A stretch of 64,000 bases of DNA from Nocardia sp. NBC_01327 (GTDB lineage Bacteria > Actinomycetota > Actinomycetes > Mycobacteriales > Mycobacteriaceae), in NCBI RefSeq assembly GCF_035958815.1, contig NZ_CP108383.1:7998001-8062000 (forward strand), read 5' to 3'. The translations under genes were made by a program, and so were the position numbers. This document shows positions 18,322 through 26,703 of the stretch, in pieces. Under the pieces are notes generated by a model, which was given only the letters and a program-made list of their open reading frames with translations, was not told the origin of the DNA and searched no databases. How positions within the stretch are numbered: the stretch's first letter is position 1; the number at the start of each line of letters is the position of its first letter.

Positions 18322-18396
18322 CTAGCGACGACAGCCCTGCACCCGCGAAGTCCGGAATATTCCGGTGCGGGGCGCGCAGAGGTGACCGATGTGCAT
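18322..18396 (-). CDS. Possible leader peptide upstream of the ABC transporter operon
   Basis: A 24-codon reading frame (ATG 18396, TAG at 18322) lies in the leader of the substrate-binding protein gene. It encodes a basic peptide with two Cys and two His near its ends (MHIGHLCAPR at the start, QGCRR at the end). About 15 nt after its stop, a GC-rich imperfect inverted repeat (18300-18315) is followed by a pyrimidine run. The layout resembles attenuation by a translated leader, and Cys codons would fit sulfur control. No clear ribosome site is visible and the frame could be chance. Confidence 0.35.
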   Translation of the reverse strand: MHIGHLCAPRTGIFRTSRVQGCRR

Positions 18397-18494
18397 GCGG
18401 CGACGCTAACAGCCGGTAAGCGCGCGATCAGCGGTTGTGCGCAGCGTGCGTGAAACCCTGGTCAGCAGAGCGGGTGCCGACCTTTGCTGAAAGA

Positions 18495-20807
18495 ATGCCT
18501 GTTCCCTCTCATGCCCGCGGATACGAGAACTTCGGCGGCGATATCGGCCGCACCACCGCCGATTCGACCCCCGAATGGCTCTACCCGCCGACCGCCCCGG
18601 ACGGTGCGCCCAATATTATCGTGGTGCTGGTCGACGACATGGGCTTCAGCGATATCGGCCCGTTCGGCTCCGAAATCGATACCCCGACGCTGGATCGCAT
18701 TGCCGCGAACGGATTGCGGCTCACCAATTTTCACACCACACCGCTGTGCTCGCCGTCGCGGGCCGCGCTGCTGACGGGTGTGAATTCGCACCGTGCCGGA
18801 TTCGGATTCGTGGCCAATGCCGATCCCGGCTATCCGGGGCTGCGGCTGGAGCTTGCCGATGATGTGCTGACCCTGCCGGAAATTCTGCGCGCCAATGGCT
18901 ATGCCACGTATGCGGTCGGCAAATGGCATCTGGTGCGCGATGCCACGCTGCATCCGGGCTCGCATCGCGACTCCTGGCCGACGCAGCGCGGATTCGACCG
19001 CTACTACGGGTCTTTGGAGGGGATGAACTCCTTTTACCATCCGAATCAGCTGATCTCCGACAGCTCCGCGGTGGATGTGGAGGAATACCCGGAGGGTTAC
19101 TACCTCACCGACGATTACACCGATCGGGCCGTGGGTTATCTCAAGGAGCTGCGCGCGCACGACGCCGACAAGCCGTTCTTCCTGTACTTCGCGCATACCG
19201 CCATGCACGGGCCGCTGCAGGCGAAGCCGGATGATCTGGCGAAGTATCGCGGTAGGTATCGCGAGGGCTGGGATCGGTTGCGGCAGAGCCGTTTCGCCTC
19301 GCAGCTCGCGCAGGGCTTGTTTCCCGAGGGCACACAGCAGAAGCCGCGCAATACCGAGCCGGGTTATGAAGCGCAGGAGTGGGATTCGCTGACGCCCGAG
19401 CAGCAGTCGCGCTTCGAGCGGTATATGGAGGTGTACGCCGGCATGGTCGACAGCATCGACCAGAGCCTGGGGCGGGTGGTCGAAACACTGGAGCAGCTCG
19501 GCGAACTCGACAACACCATTATCGTTTTCACCTCCGACAACGGCGGCACCGCCGAGGGCGGGCCGGAGGGCACCCGCTCGTATTTCGCGCAGTTCGCACA
19601 GGTGGACGAGCCGGACTGGGAGCGCGATGTGCCGCACGATGAGGAGCTCATCGGATCGGCGAAGCTGGGCGTGCACTATCCGCGGGGCTGGGGGCAGGCC
19701 TCCAATACGCCGTTCCGCTTCTACAAGGGGCAGACCTTCGCGGGCGGTGTGCGCGTCCCGTTCCTGCTGTCCTGGCCCAAGGGACTGCCGCGCACCGAGG
19801 GCGACAGCGGCATTCGGCAGGAGTACACCTACATCACCGATCTGACCCCGACCCTGCTGGAGCTTGCCGGGCTGGAGCGGCCGACCGTGCGTAATGGACG
19901 GCCCGCCAAGGATTTCGACGGGATTTCGGCCGTCGAGGTGCTGCGGGATCAGCAGGCGATCTCCCGGCATATCGAGCAGTACTCGGAGATGACCGGGCAC
20001 CGCGGCTTCTACCGCGACGGGTGGAAGCTGCTCGCGCTGCACGAGCCCGCGCGCGGGATCGACAATCCGCACTGGCAGCTGTTCGACGTGCGCACCGATC
20101 CGACCGAACTGCACGATCTTTCGGAGAAGTTCCCGGAGAAGGTGGCCGAGCTGTCCGCGGCCTGGGACGAAGCCGCCTGGCACAATACGGTTTTCCCGCT
20201 CGTCACTCGGAAAGACCTGGCGCACCGGCGGCCCGAAGAGGCTCGGCTCACCGAGCGCGTGCGGATTCTGCCCGGCACGCCCACGCTCGAGCGCTACCGC
20301 TCCCAGCGCCTGATCGCCTACCGCGACTTCACTATTGCCGTGGAACTGGCGGACTACCGACCGGGTGATGAGGGCGTCCTCGTTGCCCACGGTGATCCCC
20401 AGGGCGGCTATCTGCTCTATGTCGAGGACGGTCATCTGCACTTCGGTTACAACGGCTACGGCCGGTACACCACCGTCGACGCGGGCCCCATTCCCGAAGG
20501 CAGCCAACACTTCACCGTATCCGCCATCGTCCGCCCGCATCTGCGCTGGGACTTCACCATCGGCATCAACGGCATCCGCGACGCCCACCTCCCCGACCAG
20601 GTCCAACTGGTCGGCATGGCGCCCTGGACCGGCATCTCCATCGGCCTCGACGCCCGCGGCCCCGTCGACTGGAACCTACGAGACCGCCGCGGCGTCTTCC
20701 GCTACACCGGCGCCCTCCGCGCCGTCACCTACAGCCCCGGCGCCATCGGCGTCCCCGAGGACACCCAGCGCGCCCTCGATTCGGAAGCGGAACTCATCGC
20801 CGAATAA
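18495..20807 (+). CDS. Arylsulfatase (type I, Cys-type formylglycine sulfatase)
   Basis: 770 residues. The metal site begins at DDMG (47-50), and the sulfatase signature is PLCSPSRAALLTG with Cys85, the residue converted to formylglycine. Further signatures are GKWHL, a SDNGG metal-binding segment, and the second-half WGQASNTPFRFYKGQTFAGG. After the sulfatase fold, about residues 590-770 form an extra beta-rich domain that looks like a jelly-roll or laminin-G-like module. It hydrolyses sulfate esters to free sulfate. No signal peptide is apparent from ATG 18495. The frame extends upstream to 18435, but without a family match. Divergent from the peptide-type ABC operon. Confidence 0.92.
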   Translation: MPVPSHARGYENFGGDIGRTTADSTPEWLYPPTAPDGAPNIIVVLVDDMGFSDIGPFGSEIDTPTLDRIAANGLRLTNFHTTPLCSPSRAALLTGVNSHRAGFGFVANADPGYPGLRLELADDVLTLPEILRANGYATYAVGKWHLVRDATLHPGSHRDSWPTQRGFDRYYGSLEGMNSFYHPNQLISDSSAVDVEEYPEGYYLTDDYTDRAVGYLKELRAHDADKPFFLYFAHTAMHGPLQAKPDDLAKYRGRYREGWDRLRQSRFASQLAQGLFPEGTQQKPRNTEPGYEAQEWDSLTPEQQSRFERYMEVYAGMVDSIDQSLGRVVETLEQLGELDNTIIVFTSDNGGTAEGGPEGTRSYFAQFAQVDEPDWERDVPHDEELIGSAKLGVHYPRGWGQASNTPFRFYKGQTFAGGVRVPFLLSWPKGLPRTEGDSGIRQEYTYITDLTPTLLELAGLERPTVRNGRPAKDFDGISAVEVLRDQQAISRHIEQYSEMTGHRGFYRDGWKLLALHEPARGIDNPHWQLFDVRTDPTELHDLSEKFPEKVAELSAAWDEAAWHNTVFPLVTRKDLAHRRPEEARLTERVRILPGTPTLERYRSQRLIAYRDFTIAVELADYRPGDEGVLVAHGDPQGGYLLYVEDGHLHFGYNGYGRYTTVDAGPIPEGSQHFTVSAIVRPHLRWDFTIGINGIRDAHLPDQVQLVGMAPWTGISIGLDARGPVDWNLRDRRGVFRYTGALRAVTYSPGAIGVPEDTQRALDSEAELIAE

Positions 20808-20898
20808 CCACCGCCAGCTCCACCACACAGCCCTTCTCCCACCACGCAGTCCGTGTCTGATCGCGCAGCCCATGCCGAAGCCGCACAGCTCCGATATG

Positions 20899-20913
20899 CG
20901 TTGCGCGGCAACG
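20899..20913. terminator. Small hairpin between convergent arylsulfatase and TetR genes
   Basis: CGTTGC and GCAACG pair around a GCG loop inside the 130-nt gap between two convergent genes. No T run follows on either strand, so terminator function is only suggested by position. Confidence 0.3.
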
Positions 20914-20937
20914 ACACGGGCTGTGTTGCTGGCGGGG

Positions 20938-21678
20938 TCAGGCGGGGAGGTTCAGGCGGGTGGTGATGCCGTCGAGGAGGCAGGTGAGGGTCCAGGCGAC
21001 GGGGTCGGTGGGGTCGGTGGGGTCGGGCAGGGTTCTGGAGGCGAGCCAGCGGGTGAAGGCGGGGTGGCGGTCGGCGGCGAGGATGGGCTGGAGGAGGGGG
21101 GCGGCGGCTTCGGCGAGTTGCTGTTCGGTGAGCAGGCCGGTGCGGGCGCGCATGCGCTGTTCTTCGGCCAGTTGCAGGGCGGTGCCGATGAGGTGGCCGT
21201 CGATGGCGGTGGTGATGCGGGTCATGTCGTCGGCGGTGATGCCGAGGGGTTCGAGCAGCGCGAAGCGGAAGTCGAAGTAGCGCAGGGCATTCGGGCCCAG
21301 CGGGGGGCGGGTGTGGACCAGGTGGCCGAACCACAGGTGGCGCCCGATGACGGTCCAGGTGTCCAGGGACAGCTGTTCCAGCGCGGTCCGCCAGGGAGCG
21401 GAAGATGCTGCCGGGAGCGGGATTTCGCCGTAGACGGCATCGATCATGAGGTCGACCAGGCCGTCTTTGCTGCCCACGTAGCGATAGAGGGACATGGGGG
21501 TCGACGCGCCCACCGCGGTCGCCACCCGGCGCATGGTGAGGGCGGCCGCACCCTCGGCATCGGCGATGGTCAGCGCGGCGCGCAGGATATCGGCGCGGCT
21601 CAGCGTGGTGGTGGGGCGACCCGGGGGTTCGGGCAGCGACCAGATCAGCGGGCCGGGTGCGGTGGTTTCTTCCTTCAT
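20938..21678 (-). CDS. TetR-family repressor with TetR-like C-terminal domain
   Basis: 246 residues from ATG 21678, which has a strong ribosome site (CAAGGAGGTG immediately upstream). The helix-turn-helix covers LTMRRVATAVGASTPMSLYRYVGSKDGLVDLM (about residues 45-77), and the rest matches the TetR_C domain found in tetracycline-type repressors (PLGPNALRYFDFRFALLEPLG). The gene is divergent from a flavin monooxygenase, the classic arrangement for a repressor that senses an aromatic or drug substrate. Two palindromes in the 45-nt gap are likely operators. Confidence 0.9.
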   Translation of the reverse strand: MKEETTAPGPLIWSLPEPPGRPTTTLSRADILRAALTIADAEGAAALTMRRVATAVGASTPMSLYRYVGSKDGLVDLMIDAVYGEIPLPAASSAPWRTALEQLSLDTWTVIGRHLWFGHLVHTRPPLGPNALRYFDFRFALLEPLGITADDMTRITTAIDGHLIGTALQLAEEQRMRARTGLLTEQQLAEAAAPLLQPILAADRHPAFTRWLASRTLPDPTDPTDPVAWTLTCLLDGITTRLNLPA

Positions 21679-21708
21679 GTCACCTCCTTGCGGGAAATTC
21701 AATCATTC

Positions 21709-21740
21709 GTGTACAACGTACACATGATGTACGACGTACA
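21709..21740. promoter_or_regulatory. Twin palindromic operators between TetR and monooxygenase genes
   Basis: Site 1 is GTGTAC-AAC-GTACAC (21709-21723); site 2 is TGTACG-A-CGTACA (21728-21740). Both are perfect inverted repeats sharing the half-site GTAC, and their centres are 18 bp apart. Site 2 covers the first codons of the monooxygenase gene. This is the expected geometry for autoregulation by the adjacent TetR protein. Confidence 0.75.
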
Positions 21741-23310
21741 CGAACAACGAGTACTGGTGGTCGGCGGCGGATTGGCAGGGTTGTGCGCGGCACTGTTCCT
21801 GCGCTCGCACGGGGTCGAGGTGATGCTGGTGGAGCGGCGCACCACGACCTCACCGCAGCCCAAGGCGCGACGCATCAATATCCGGACCATGGAGCTCTTC
21901 CGGCAACTGGGCATTGCCGACGAGGTGCTCGAGGCGGCACGCGATCTGGCGAATAACCAGTTCATGGCGGCCGGGCCGACCCTCGCCGCGGCCGAGCGAC
22001 TGCCGTTCACGCTGCCCGGCGGCCTGCCGGACTGGGAGGCCATCACACCCGCGACGGCCTGCCTGTGCGCACAGGATCTCCTCGAACCGGTGCTGCGCGA
22101 TAGGGCCGAGGCCCGCGGCGCCGAGGTGCGATTCGGGGTGGAGCTCATCGACTTCCACGACGGCGACACCGGCGTCGAGGCCACCCTGCGCGGTGCCGAC
22201 GGCACGGTGCAGCGGCTGCACGCCGACTACCTGATCGCCGCCGACGGGTCCGGCAGCCCGATCCGGGAGCGGCTGGGCATCTCCCGCAGCGGTCGCGGCA
22301 CGCTGGGCCGGGCGGTGAACGTCTACTTCCGCGCCGAACTGGCAGAGCTGGTGCGCGGGCGCGAGTTCAATCTCTGCCAGATCGAGAACGACAGCGCACC
22401 AGGCGCTTTCGCCTCCATCGACGGCTCGGCGCGATGGATATTCTCCAGTGCGACGGGCCTGGATCGCGGCGCCGGAGAGTGGCCGGACACCCTGCGCACC
22501 GCCATCGGCGATCCCACCGTCGAGATCGAGATACTGAGTGTAATGCCCTGGGAGCCAGGGATGTTCGTCGCCGACACCTATCGCCGCGGGCATATCTTCC
22601 TGGCCGGAGATGCCGCCCATGTCATGCCGCCGTTCGCCGCGGCGGGCGCGAATACCGGAATCGAGGACGCGCACAATCTCGCCTGGAAGCTGGCTCATGT
22701 CCTACACGGCAGCGCGGACCCGGCACTGCTGGACACCTATCAGTCCGAACGCCACCCGGTCGGATGGTTCATCGCCGATCAATCGAGTATTCGGACCACC
22801 GATCTGCGCACCATGAATCGCGAGTCCACCGATGCCACCCCGCTGGCCGATCCCCTCGCGCTGATACTCGGAAACCGCTATCCCACAGGCGCATTCGTCG
22901 ACGATGGCAGCGCGCACACCATGGATCACCTCGATATCGCAGGGCAGCCGGGAACCCGGCTACCGCATGCGTATCTCACACCCGGCCGATCGACCCTCGA
23001 TCTGATCGGCACCGATTTCGTGCTCCTCATCGGCTCCTCCGGAGCACCTTGGCGCACAGCCGCGGCCGGCATGCCGAGCGTGAGCGTGCATGACATCCCC
23101 GAGACTTATTGCAAGACAGTCGATCTCACGACCGAGGGCGCCCTGCTGGTGCGCCCCGATCAGATAGTCGCCTGGCGGGCGCCGCAACTGCCCGCCGATC
23201 CCGCAGGCGCACTGCACACCGCCCTCGCGCTCAGCCTCGGCCGGGCCGCACATCCTCGAGGGCCTTGGCAATCCGGCGAGCACGCGTCTCCGGCCGCTTC
23301 GCCTCGCTGA
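21724..23310 (+). CDS. FAD-dependent aromatic monooxygenase (PheA/TfdB/tetracycline-hydroxylase-like class A)
   Basis: 528 residues from ATG 21724 (a second ATG follows directly). The N-terminal FAD motif is GGGLAG (14-19) in VLVVGGGLAGLCAALFLR, with the DG motif AADGSGSP in the middle and the GD motif IFLAGDAAHVMPPFAAAG. This pattern identifies single-component NAD(P)H-dependent hydroxylases that act on phenols, polyketides or drugs such as rifamycin and tetracycline. The C-terminal thioredoxin-like domain is present (GTDFVLLIGSSGAPW). There is no ribosome site, so the transcript may be leaderless. Expression is probably repressed by the divergent TetR protein. The last 80 nt overlap the convergent gene. 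Confidence 0.9.
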   Translation: MMYDVHEQRVLVVGGGLAGLCAALFLRSHGVEVMLVERRTTTSPQPKARRINIRTMELFRQLGIADEVLEAARDLANNQFMAAGPTLAAAERLPFTLPGGLPDWEAITPATACLCAQDLLEPVLRDRAEARGAEVRFGVELIDFHDGDTGVEATLRGADGTVQRLHADYLIAADGSGSPIRERLGISRSGRGTLGRAVNVYFRAELAELVRGREFNLCQIENDSAPGAFASIDGSARWIFSSATGLDRGAGEWPDTLRTAIGDPTVEIEILSVMPWEPGMFVADTYRRGHIFLAGDAAHVMPPFAAAGANTGIEDAHNLAWKLAHVLHGSADPALLDTYQSERHPVGWFIADQSSIRTTDLRTMNRESTDATPLADPLALILGNRYPTGAFVDDGSAHTMDHLDIAGQPGTRLPHAYLTPGRSTLDLIGTDFVLLIGSSGAPWRTAAAGMPSVSVHDIPETYCKTVDLTTEGALLVRPDQIVAWRAPQLPADPAGALHTALALSLGRAAHPRGPWQSGEHASPAASPR

Positions 23311-23677
23311 CGGCCTTGATGTGCTCGCGGCGGCGGGTATAGGACAGCGCGTCGAACGCCGCGCGCGCATCCGCGTCCGCCAGGGCCGCGGCGAGGTCAT
23401 CGGGTACCTCGATCGTGCGCTCGGCGGTATCGCGCTCCACGGTGACGGTCACCGTATCGCCGGGGCCCTTCCCCAGGTCGGCCCGAATGGATTTCAGCAC
23501 GCCCAGGCAGGGGCCGTCACCCATGGACATGATCGAGCCCGTGTACGGAATACCGTCGAAGGTGACCTGCACGGGGATGCGGCCGCCACCGCCGAGATCG
23601 GCGAGGATCGCGGCGGGAACGGGGATATACGCGCCGCCCCCTTCGGCGGCGTGAATCGAGCCCTCGAATCGATGCAT
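23231..23677 (-). CDS. DUF1905 / YdeI-like (bacteriocin-protection, OmpD-associated) protein
   Basis: 148 residues. The N-terminal DUF1905 domain reads FEGSIHAAEGGGAYIPVPAAI and KGPGDTVTVTVERD, followed by the YdeI/OmpD-associated helical part (VPDDLAAALADADARAAFDALSYTRRREHIKAV and EAKRPETRARRIAKAL). The molecular function of this family is not established; it is often annotated from a bacteriocin-resistance phenotype. ATG 23677 is preferred. The 3-prime end overlaps the 3-prime end of the convergent monooxygenase by 80 nt; both proteins match families across the overlap boundary. Confidence 0.82.
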   Translation of the reverse strand: MHRFEGSIHAAEGGGAYIPVPAAILADLGGGGRIPVQVTFDGIPYTGSIMSMGDGPCLGVLKSIRADLGKGPGDTVTVTVERDTAERTIEVPDDLAAALADADARAAFDALSYTRRREHIKAVSEAKRPETRARRIAKALEDVRPGRG

Positions 23678-23888
23678 GCGACCACCGTATTCGAGCGATC
23701 CGGAAAAAGAACGCAGACCCGGACACACCTCGGGCCTGGGAATTCTCCGCCGTCCCGCCGTGCCGAGCGCCGCCGCACCCCCCATTTCATTTCTATAACC
23801 ATCCGCACCCCGTAGGGTGAGGCATATAGGCGGAGTTGACCCGAGTCATTCGGATACGGCAACCCGACGCAGCCCCGGGAAGTTTTCT

Positions 23889-24083
23889 ATGACCTCGGCA
23901 CGACAGACGATCCTGGTAGAAGAGCAGAGCGAATTCGGCGCCGCACGGGCCGCCGAGAAGGCCGCCACCATCAAGCAGAACGCCATGGCGACCCGCACAG
24001 TCGCAGGTCACGCCCTCGATGTAGCCGACTGCGAATACCTCCTGCAGATGCTCGGCCTGGATGCGGGCAGCAAAGAGGAATAG
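23889..24083 (+). CDS. Small conserved-looking protein of unknown function
   Basis: 64 residues starting MTSARQTILVEEQSEFGAAR. It is Ala-rich and amphipathic, with an acidic end (LDAGSKEE), one Cys and no membrane segment. GGGAAG 6 nt upstream of ATG 23889 supports this start over the longer frame from 23817. It stands alone between convergent or divergent neighbours and is followed by a good terminator hairpin, which argues that it is a real unit. I do not recognise a family. Confidence 0.6.
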   Translation: MTSARQTILVEEQSEFGAARAAEKAATIKQNAMATRTVAGHALDVADCEYLLQMLGLDAGSKEE

Positions 24084-24101
24084 CCCCACCTGCACGACCG
24101 G

Positions 24102-24135
24102 CCGGCCATCAGCTCTCGCTGATGACCGGCGTTTT
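24102..24135 (+). terminator. Intrinsic terminator after the 64-residue gene
   Basis: A 12-bp stem (CCGGCCATCAGC / GCTGATGACCGG, one mismatch) closes a TCTC loop and is followed by GTTTT. It lies between the small plus-strand gene and the convergent SDR gene. Confidence 0.75.
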
Positions 24136-24151
24136 ATGCGGTGAGCGGCGA

Positions 24152-24934
24152 TCAGCCGCCGGCGAGCTTGGCCAGGTTGGGGAAGTTGCTGATCTCCCAG
24201 CCGCCGTCCACCACCAGTTCGGTGCCGGTGATGTACGAGGCGTCGTCGCTGGCCAGGAACAGGCAGGGCGCTGCGATCTGTTCCGCGGTAGCGGCCGCGC
24301 CCATGGGGATGCGGTCCAGGAACATCTGCTTGGCCGGTGCGTAGCCCATGACGGCCGCGGTCAGCGGGGTGTCGACCAGCCCGGGCAGGACCGAATTCAC
24401 CCGGATGCGGTGCTGCGCCAGCTCGAGGGCGGCGTTCTTGCTGAACATGACCACGCCCGCTTTGCCGGTGGAGTACGGGCTGCCGCCGGGCATCGGGACG
24501 CGGCCGTCCAGTGACGAGACATTGACGATGGCGCCGCCGCCGCTGTCGCGCATCAGGCGGGCCTCGTGTTTGGTGCAGAGGAAGACGCTCTTCTGCACCA
24601 GGTCGATGGTGAAGTCCCAATCGGCCTCCGCGAGATCGGTCACGGCGCCGATGCGGGAGCCGCCCGCCACATTGAAGGCCGCATCGAGCCGGCCGAAACG
24701 CGTTGCGGCGACCTCGATTCCGGCGGCGACCTGAGCCTCCACCGTCACATCCGCCACCACCGGCACGAAGGCGTCGCCGAGTTCGGCGGCCTTCTTCTGC
24801 AATCCGGCCTCATCGATATCGAGACCGACCACATTCGCGCCCTCGGCGATCAGCGCCTCGGCGATGGCCGCCGCGATACCCGAGGCCGCGCCCGTCACCA
24901 CGGCGGTCTTGCCGCCGAATCTGCCTGTGCTCAT
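24152..24934 (-). CDS. SDR-family NAD(P)-dependent oxidoreductase
   Basis: 260 residues of classical SDR type: TGAASGI (14-20) for the dinucleotide, LDID after strand 2, an NVAGG-type segment (FNVAGG), Ser140/141 in NVSSLDG, and the catalytic YSTGK (Tyr154, Lys158). The Asp after strand 2 suggests NAD preference. ATG 24934 follows GAGGAG. It is the last gene of the five-gene minus-strand operon headed by a flavin monooxygenase, 14 nt after the amidohydrolase. It could oxidise or reduce an alcohol/ketone intermediate of that pathway. The substrate is unknown. Confidence 0.9.
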   Translation of the reverse strand: MSTGRFGGKTAVVTGAASGIAAAIAEALIAEGANVVGLDIDEAGLQKKAAELGDAFVPVVADVTVEAQVAAGIEVAATRFGRLDAAFNVAGGSRIGAVTDLAEADWDFTIDLVQKSVFLCTKHEARLMRDSGGGAIVNVSSLDGRVPMPGGSPYSTGKAGVVMFSKNAALELAQHRIRVNSVLPGLVDTPLTAAVMGYAPAKQMFLDRIPMGAAATAEQIAAPCLFLASDDASYITGTELVVDGGWEISNFPNLAKLAGG

Positions 24935-24948
24935 TATGAACTCCTCTT

Positions 24949-26703
24949 TCAGCGTCGACCGGCGCGCAGGAACTGCCCGGTGCGCTCTTTGCCGAGAGCC
25001 GGGGATTTGTCACCCAGGCCGAATACGTATTCACCGTTCACCAGCACGGCGGTAATGGTGTCGTCATTGCGATTGACCATGCGGGAGAGATTGTCGAACT
25101 CCGGAATCGGGTTCTCCGCGTAGGCATCCAGGCTCTCGTCGAGATGCGCCGGATCGAGCACCACCACATCGGCGCGGTCACCCACGCGCAGGTGCCCGGC
25201 GTCCAGGTCGTACCAGTCGGCGAGTTCACCGGTGACGCGGTGCACGGCGTGCTCCACGCTCATGAACGGCCGCCCGTCCTGCTGTGCGCGGTGCACACGC
25301 TTGAGCAGTCGCAGCCCGAAGTTGTAGAAGGCCATATTGCGCAGATGCGCCCCGGCATCCGAGAAGCCCAGTTGCACACTGGGATCGGCGGCCAGTTTGT
25401 CCAGCACCTCGGGCCGGTGGTTGGAGATGGTGGTGCGCCAGCGCACCTTCGGCCCGTACTCCACCACCAGATCCAGGAAGGCGTCCACCGGATGCACACC
25501 GCCGCGATCCACGCCGACCTGACCGAAGGTCTTGCCGATCACGCTCGCATCGGGGCATTCGGTGATCTCGGCATCGAAGAAGTCCCGATGCCAGACCCGC
25601 GGGCCCCACTTCTTGTCGTAGTCCTTGCGGAAGGCACGCCGGTAGGTCTCATCGGCCAGCAGCTCACGCCGCTGCTCCAACTGATTGGACAGATGCAGAG
25701 CCGCTGCGCCGGAACCGAATTCCTCGAACACCGGCAGGTCGATACCGTCGGAGTACACCTCGAACGGCACCGGCAGATGCTGCCAGCGGAAGTCACCGCC
25801 GAGCCGGTTGAGCACCTTGCCGATGAGCGGGAAGATCTGCACCACACCGGGAATCGCCTTGATATCGGCGGCCGAGAGCAGGCTCACCTTCAGATTCGGG
25901 CGGAAGATGCCGAGGCTGCTGGCGGCCATGGCGACCAGGCTCTGCGGCCGGGCCACATCGGGACCACCCTGCAGCGTCCGCTTGCGTTCGCGCAGAATGC
26001 GATTGAGCCGGCGGCGCTCCTTCGGCTTGGCATAGGTCGAGGGCAGGGTGCGCGAACGGCACACCTCACCGTCGAGCTTGTCGAAGAGCAGCTGCTGTGA
26101 GGACATGCCGACAAAGCCGGCGTCGAGGGCCTCACTGAGCTTGTGCTCCATGGCTTTCAGCTCGGATTCGGTGGGAATCACATCCGGGCGGGTGGCGCGC
26201 TCGAGCCCCATCTGCGCGGCGCGAATATCCGAATGCCCGATGAAGGCGGCGAGATTCGCGCCCAGGGGCAGTGATTCCAGTGCGGCCACATAGCTGTGTG
26301 CGCTGTTCCACGTCTTCAGACCGTCGATCGCCGCCACCACGTGCTTGCGCGGAATCGCCTCCACCCGGCCGAACAGATCGCCCGCATCGGTACCGCCCAC
26401 ATGCACGGTGGAGAGCGAGCAGGAGCCCAGCAGAATGGTGGTGACGCCGTGCCGCAGCGATTCCGACAGCGTCGGATCCAGCAGCACCTCCACGTCGTAG
26501 TGGGTGTGGATATCGAGCATGCCCGGCAGGACCCACTGCCCGGCGGCGTCGATCACTCGCGCGCAATCGGTTTCGTCGAGCGCGTCGGTGGTGACGGTCG
26601 CGATCCGGCCGTCCCGAATGCCGATATTACGAATGGCCGACGGCGCTCCGGTGCCGTCGAACCAGCGCCCGCCCTTGATGATGGTCTCGTACACGGTCTT
26701 CAC
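24949..26703 (-). CDS. Amidohydrolase-family protein (N-acyl-D-amino-acid deacylase-like)
   Basis: 584 residues. The N-terminal composite domain is followed by LPGMLDIHTHYD with metal-binding His66 and His68, and the C-terminal half has GFSDAGAHLRNM and a return to the small beta domain (LRVGDRADVVVLDP). This is the D-aminoacylase/dihydroorotase-like branch, which cleaves amide or cyclic amide bonds. The GTG start at 26703 overlaps the stop of the acyl-CoA ligase gene (GTGA). Its presence in an operon with a monooxygenase, esterase, ligase and SDR suggests a catabolic substrate, perhaps one carrying an amide, but this is unproven. Confidence 0.88.
   Translation of the reverse strand: MKTVYETIIKGGRWFDGTGAPSAIRNIGIRDGRIATVTTDALDETDCARVIDAAGQWVLPGMLDIHTHYDVEVLLDPTLSESLRHGVTTILLGSCSLSTVHVGGTDAGDLFGRVEAIPRKHVVAAIDGLKTWNSAHSYVAALESLPLGANLAAFIGHSDIRAAQMGLERATRPDVIPTESELKAMEHKLSEALDAGFVGMSSQQLLFDKLDGEVCRSRTLPSTYAKPKERRRLNRILRERKRTLQGGPDVARPQSLVAMAASSLGIFRPNLKVSLLSAADIKAIPGVVQIFPLIGKVLNRLGGDFRWQHLPVPFEVYSDGIDLPVFEEFGSGAAALHLSNQLEQRRELLADETYRRAFRKDYDKKWGPRVWHRDFFDAEITECPDASVIGKTFGQVGVDRGGVHPVDAFLDLVVEYGPKVRWRTTISNHRPEVLDKLAADPSVQLGFSDAGAHLRNMAFYNFGLRLLKRVHRAQQDGRPFMSVEHAVHRVTGELADWYDLDAGHLRVGDRADVVVLDPAHLDESLDAYAENPIPEFDNLSRMVNRNDDTITAVLVNGEYVFGLGDKSPALGKERTGQFLRAGRR

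Noticed and set aside
18462..20606. 714-codon open frame on the minus strand
   Set aside because: Antisense to the arylsulfatase gene; no domain features.
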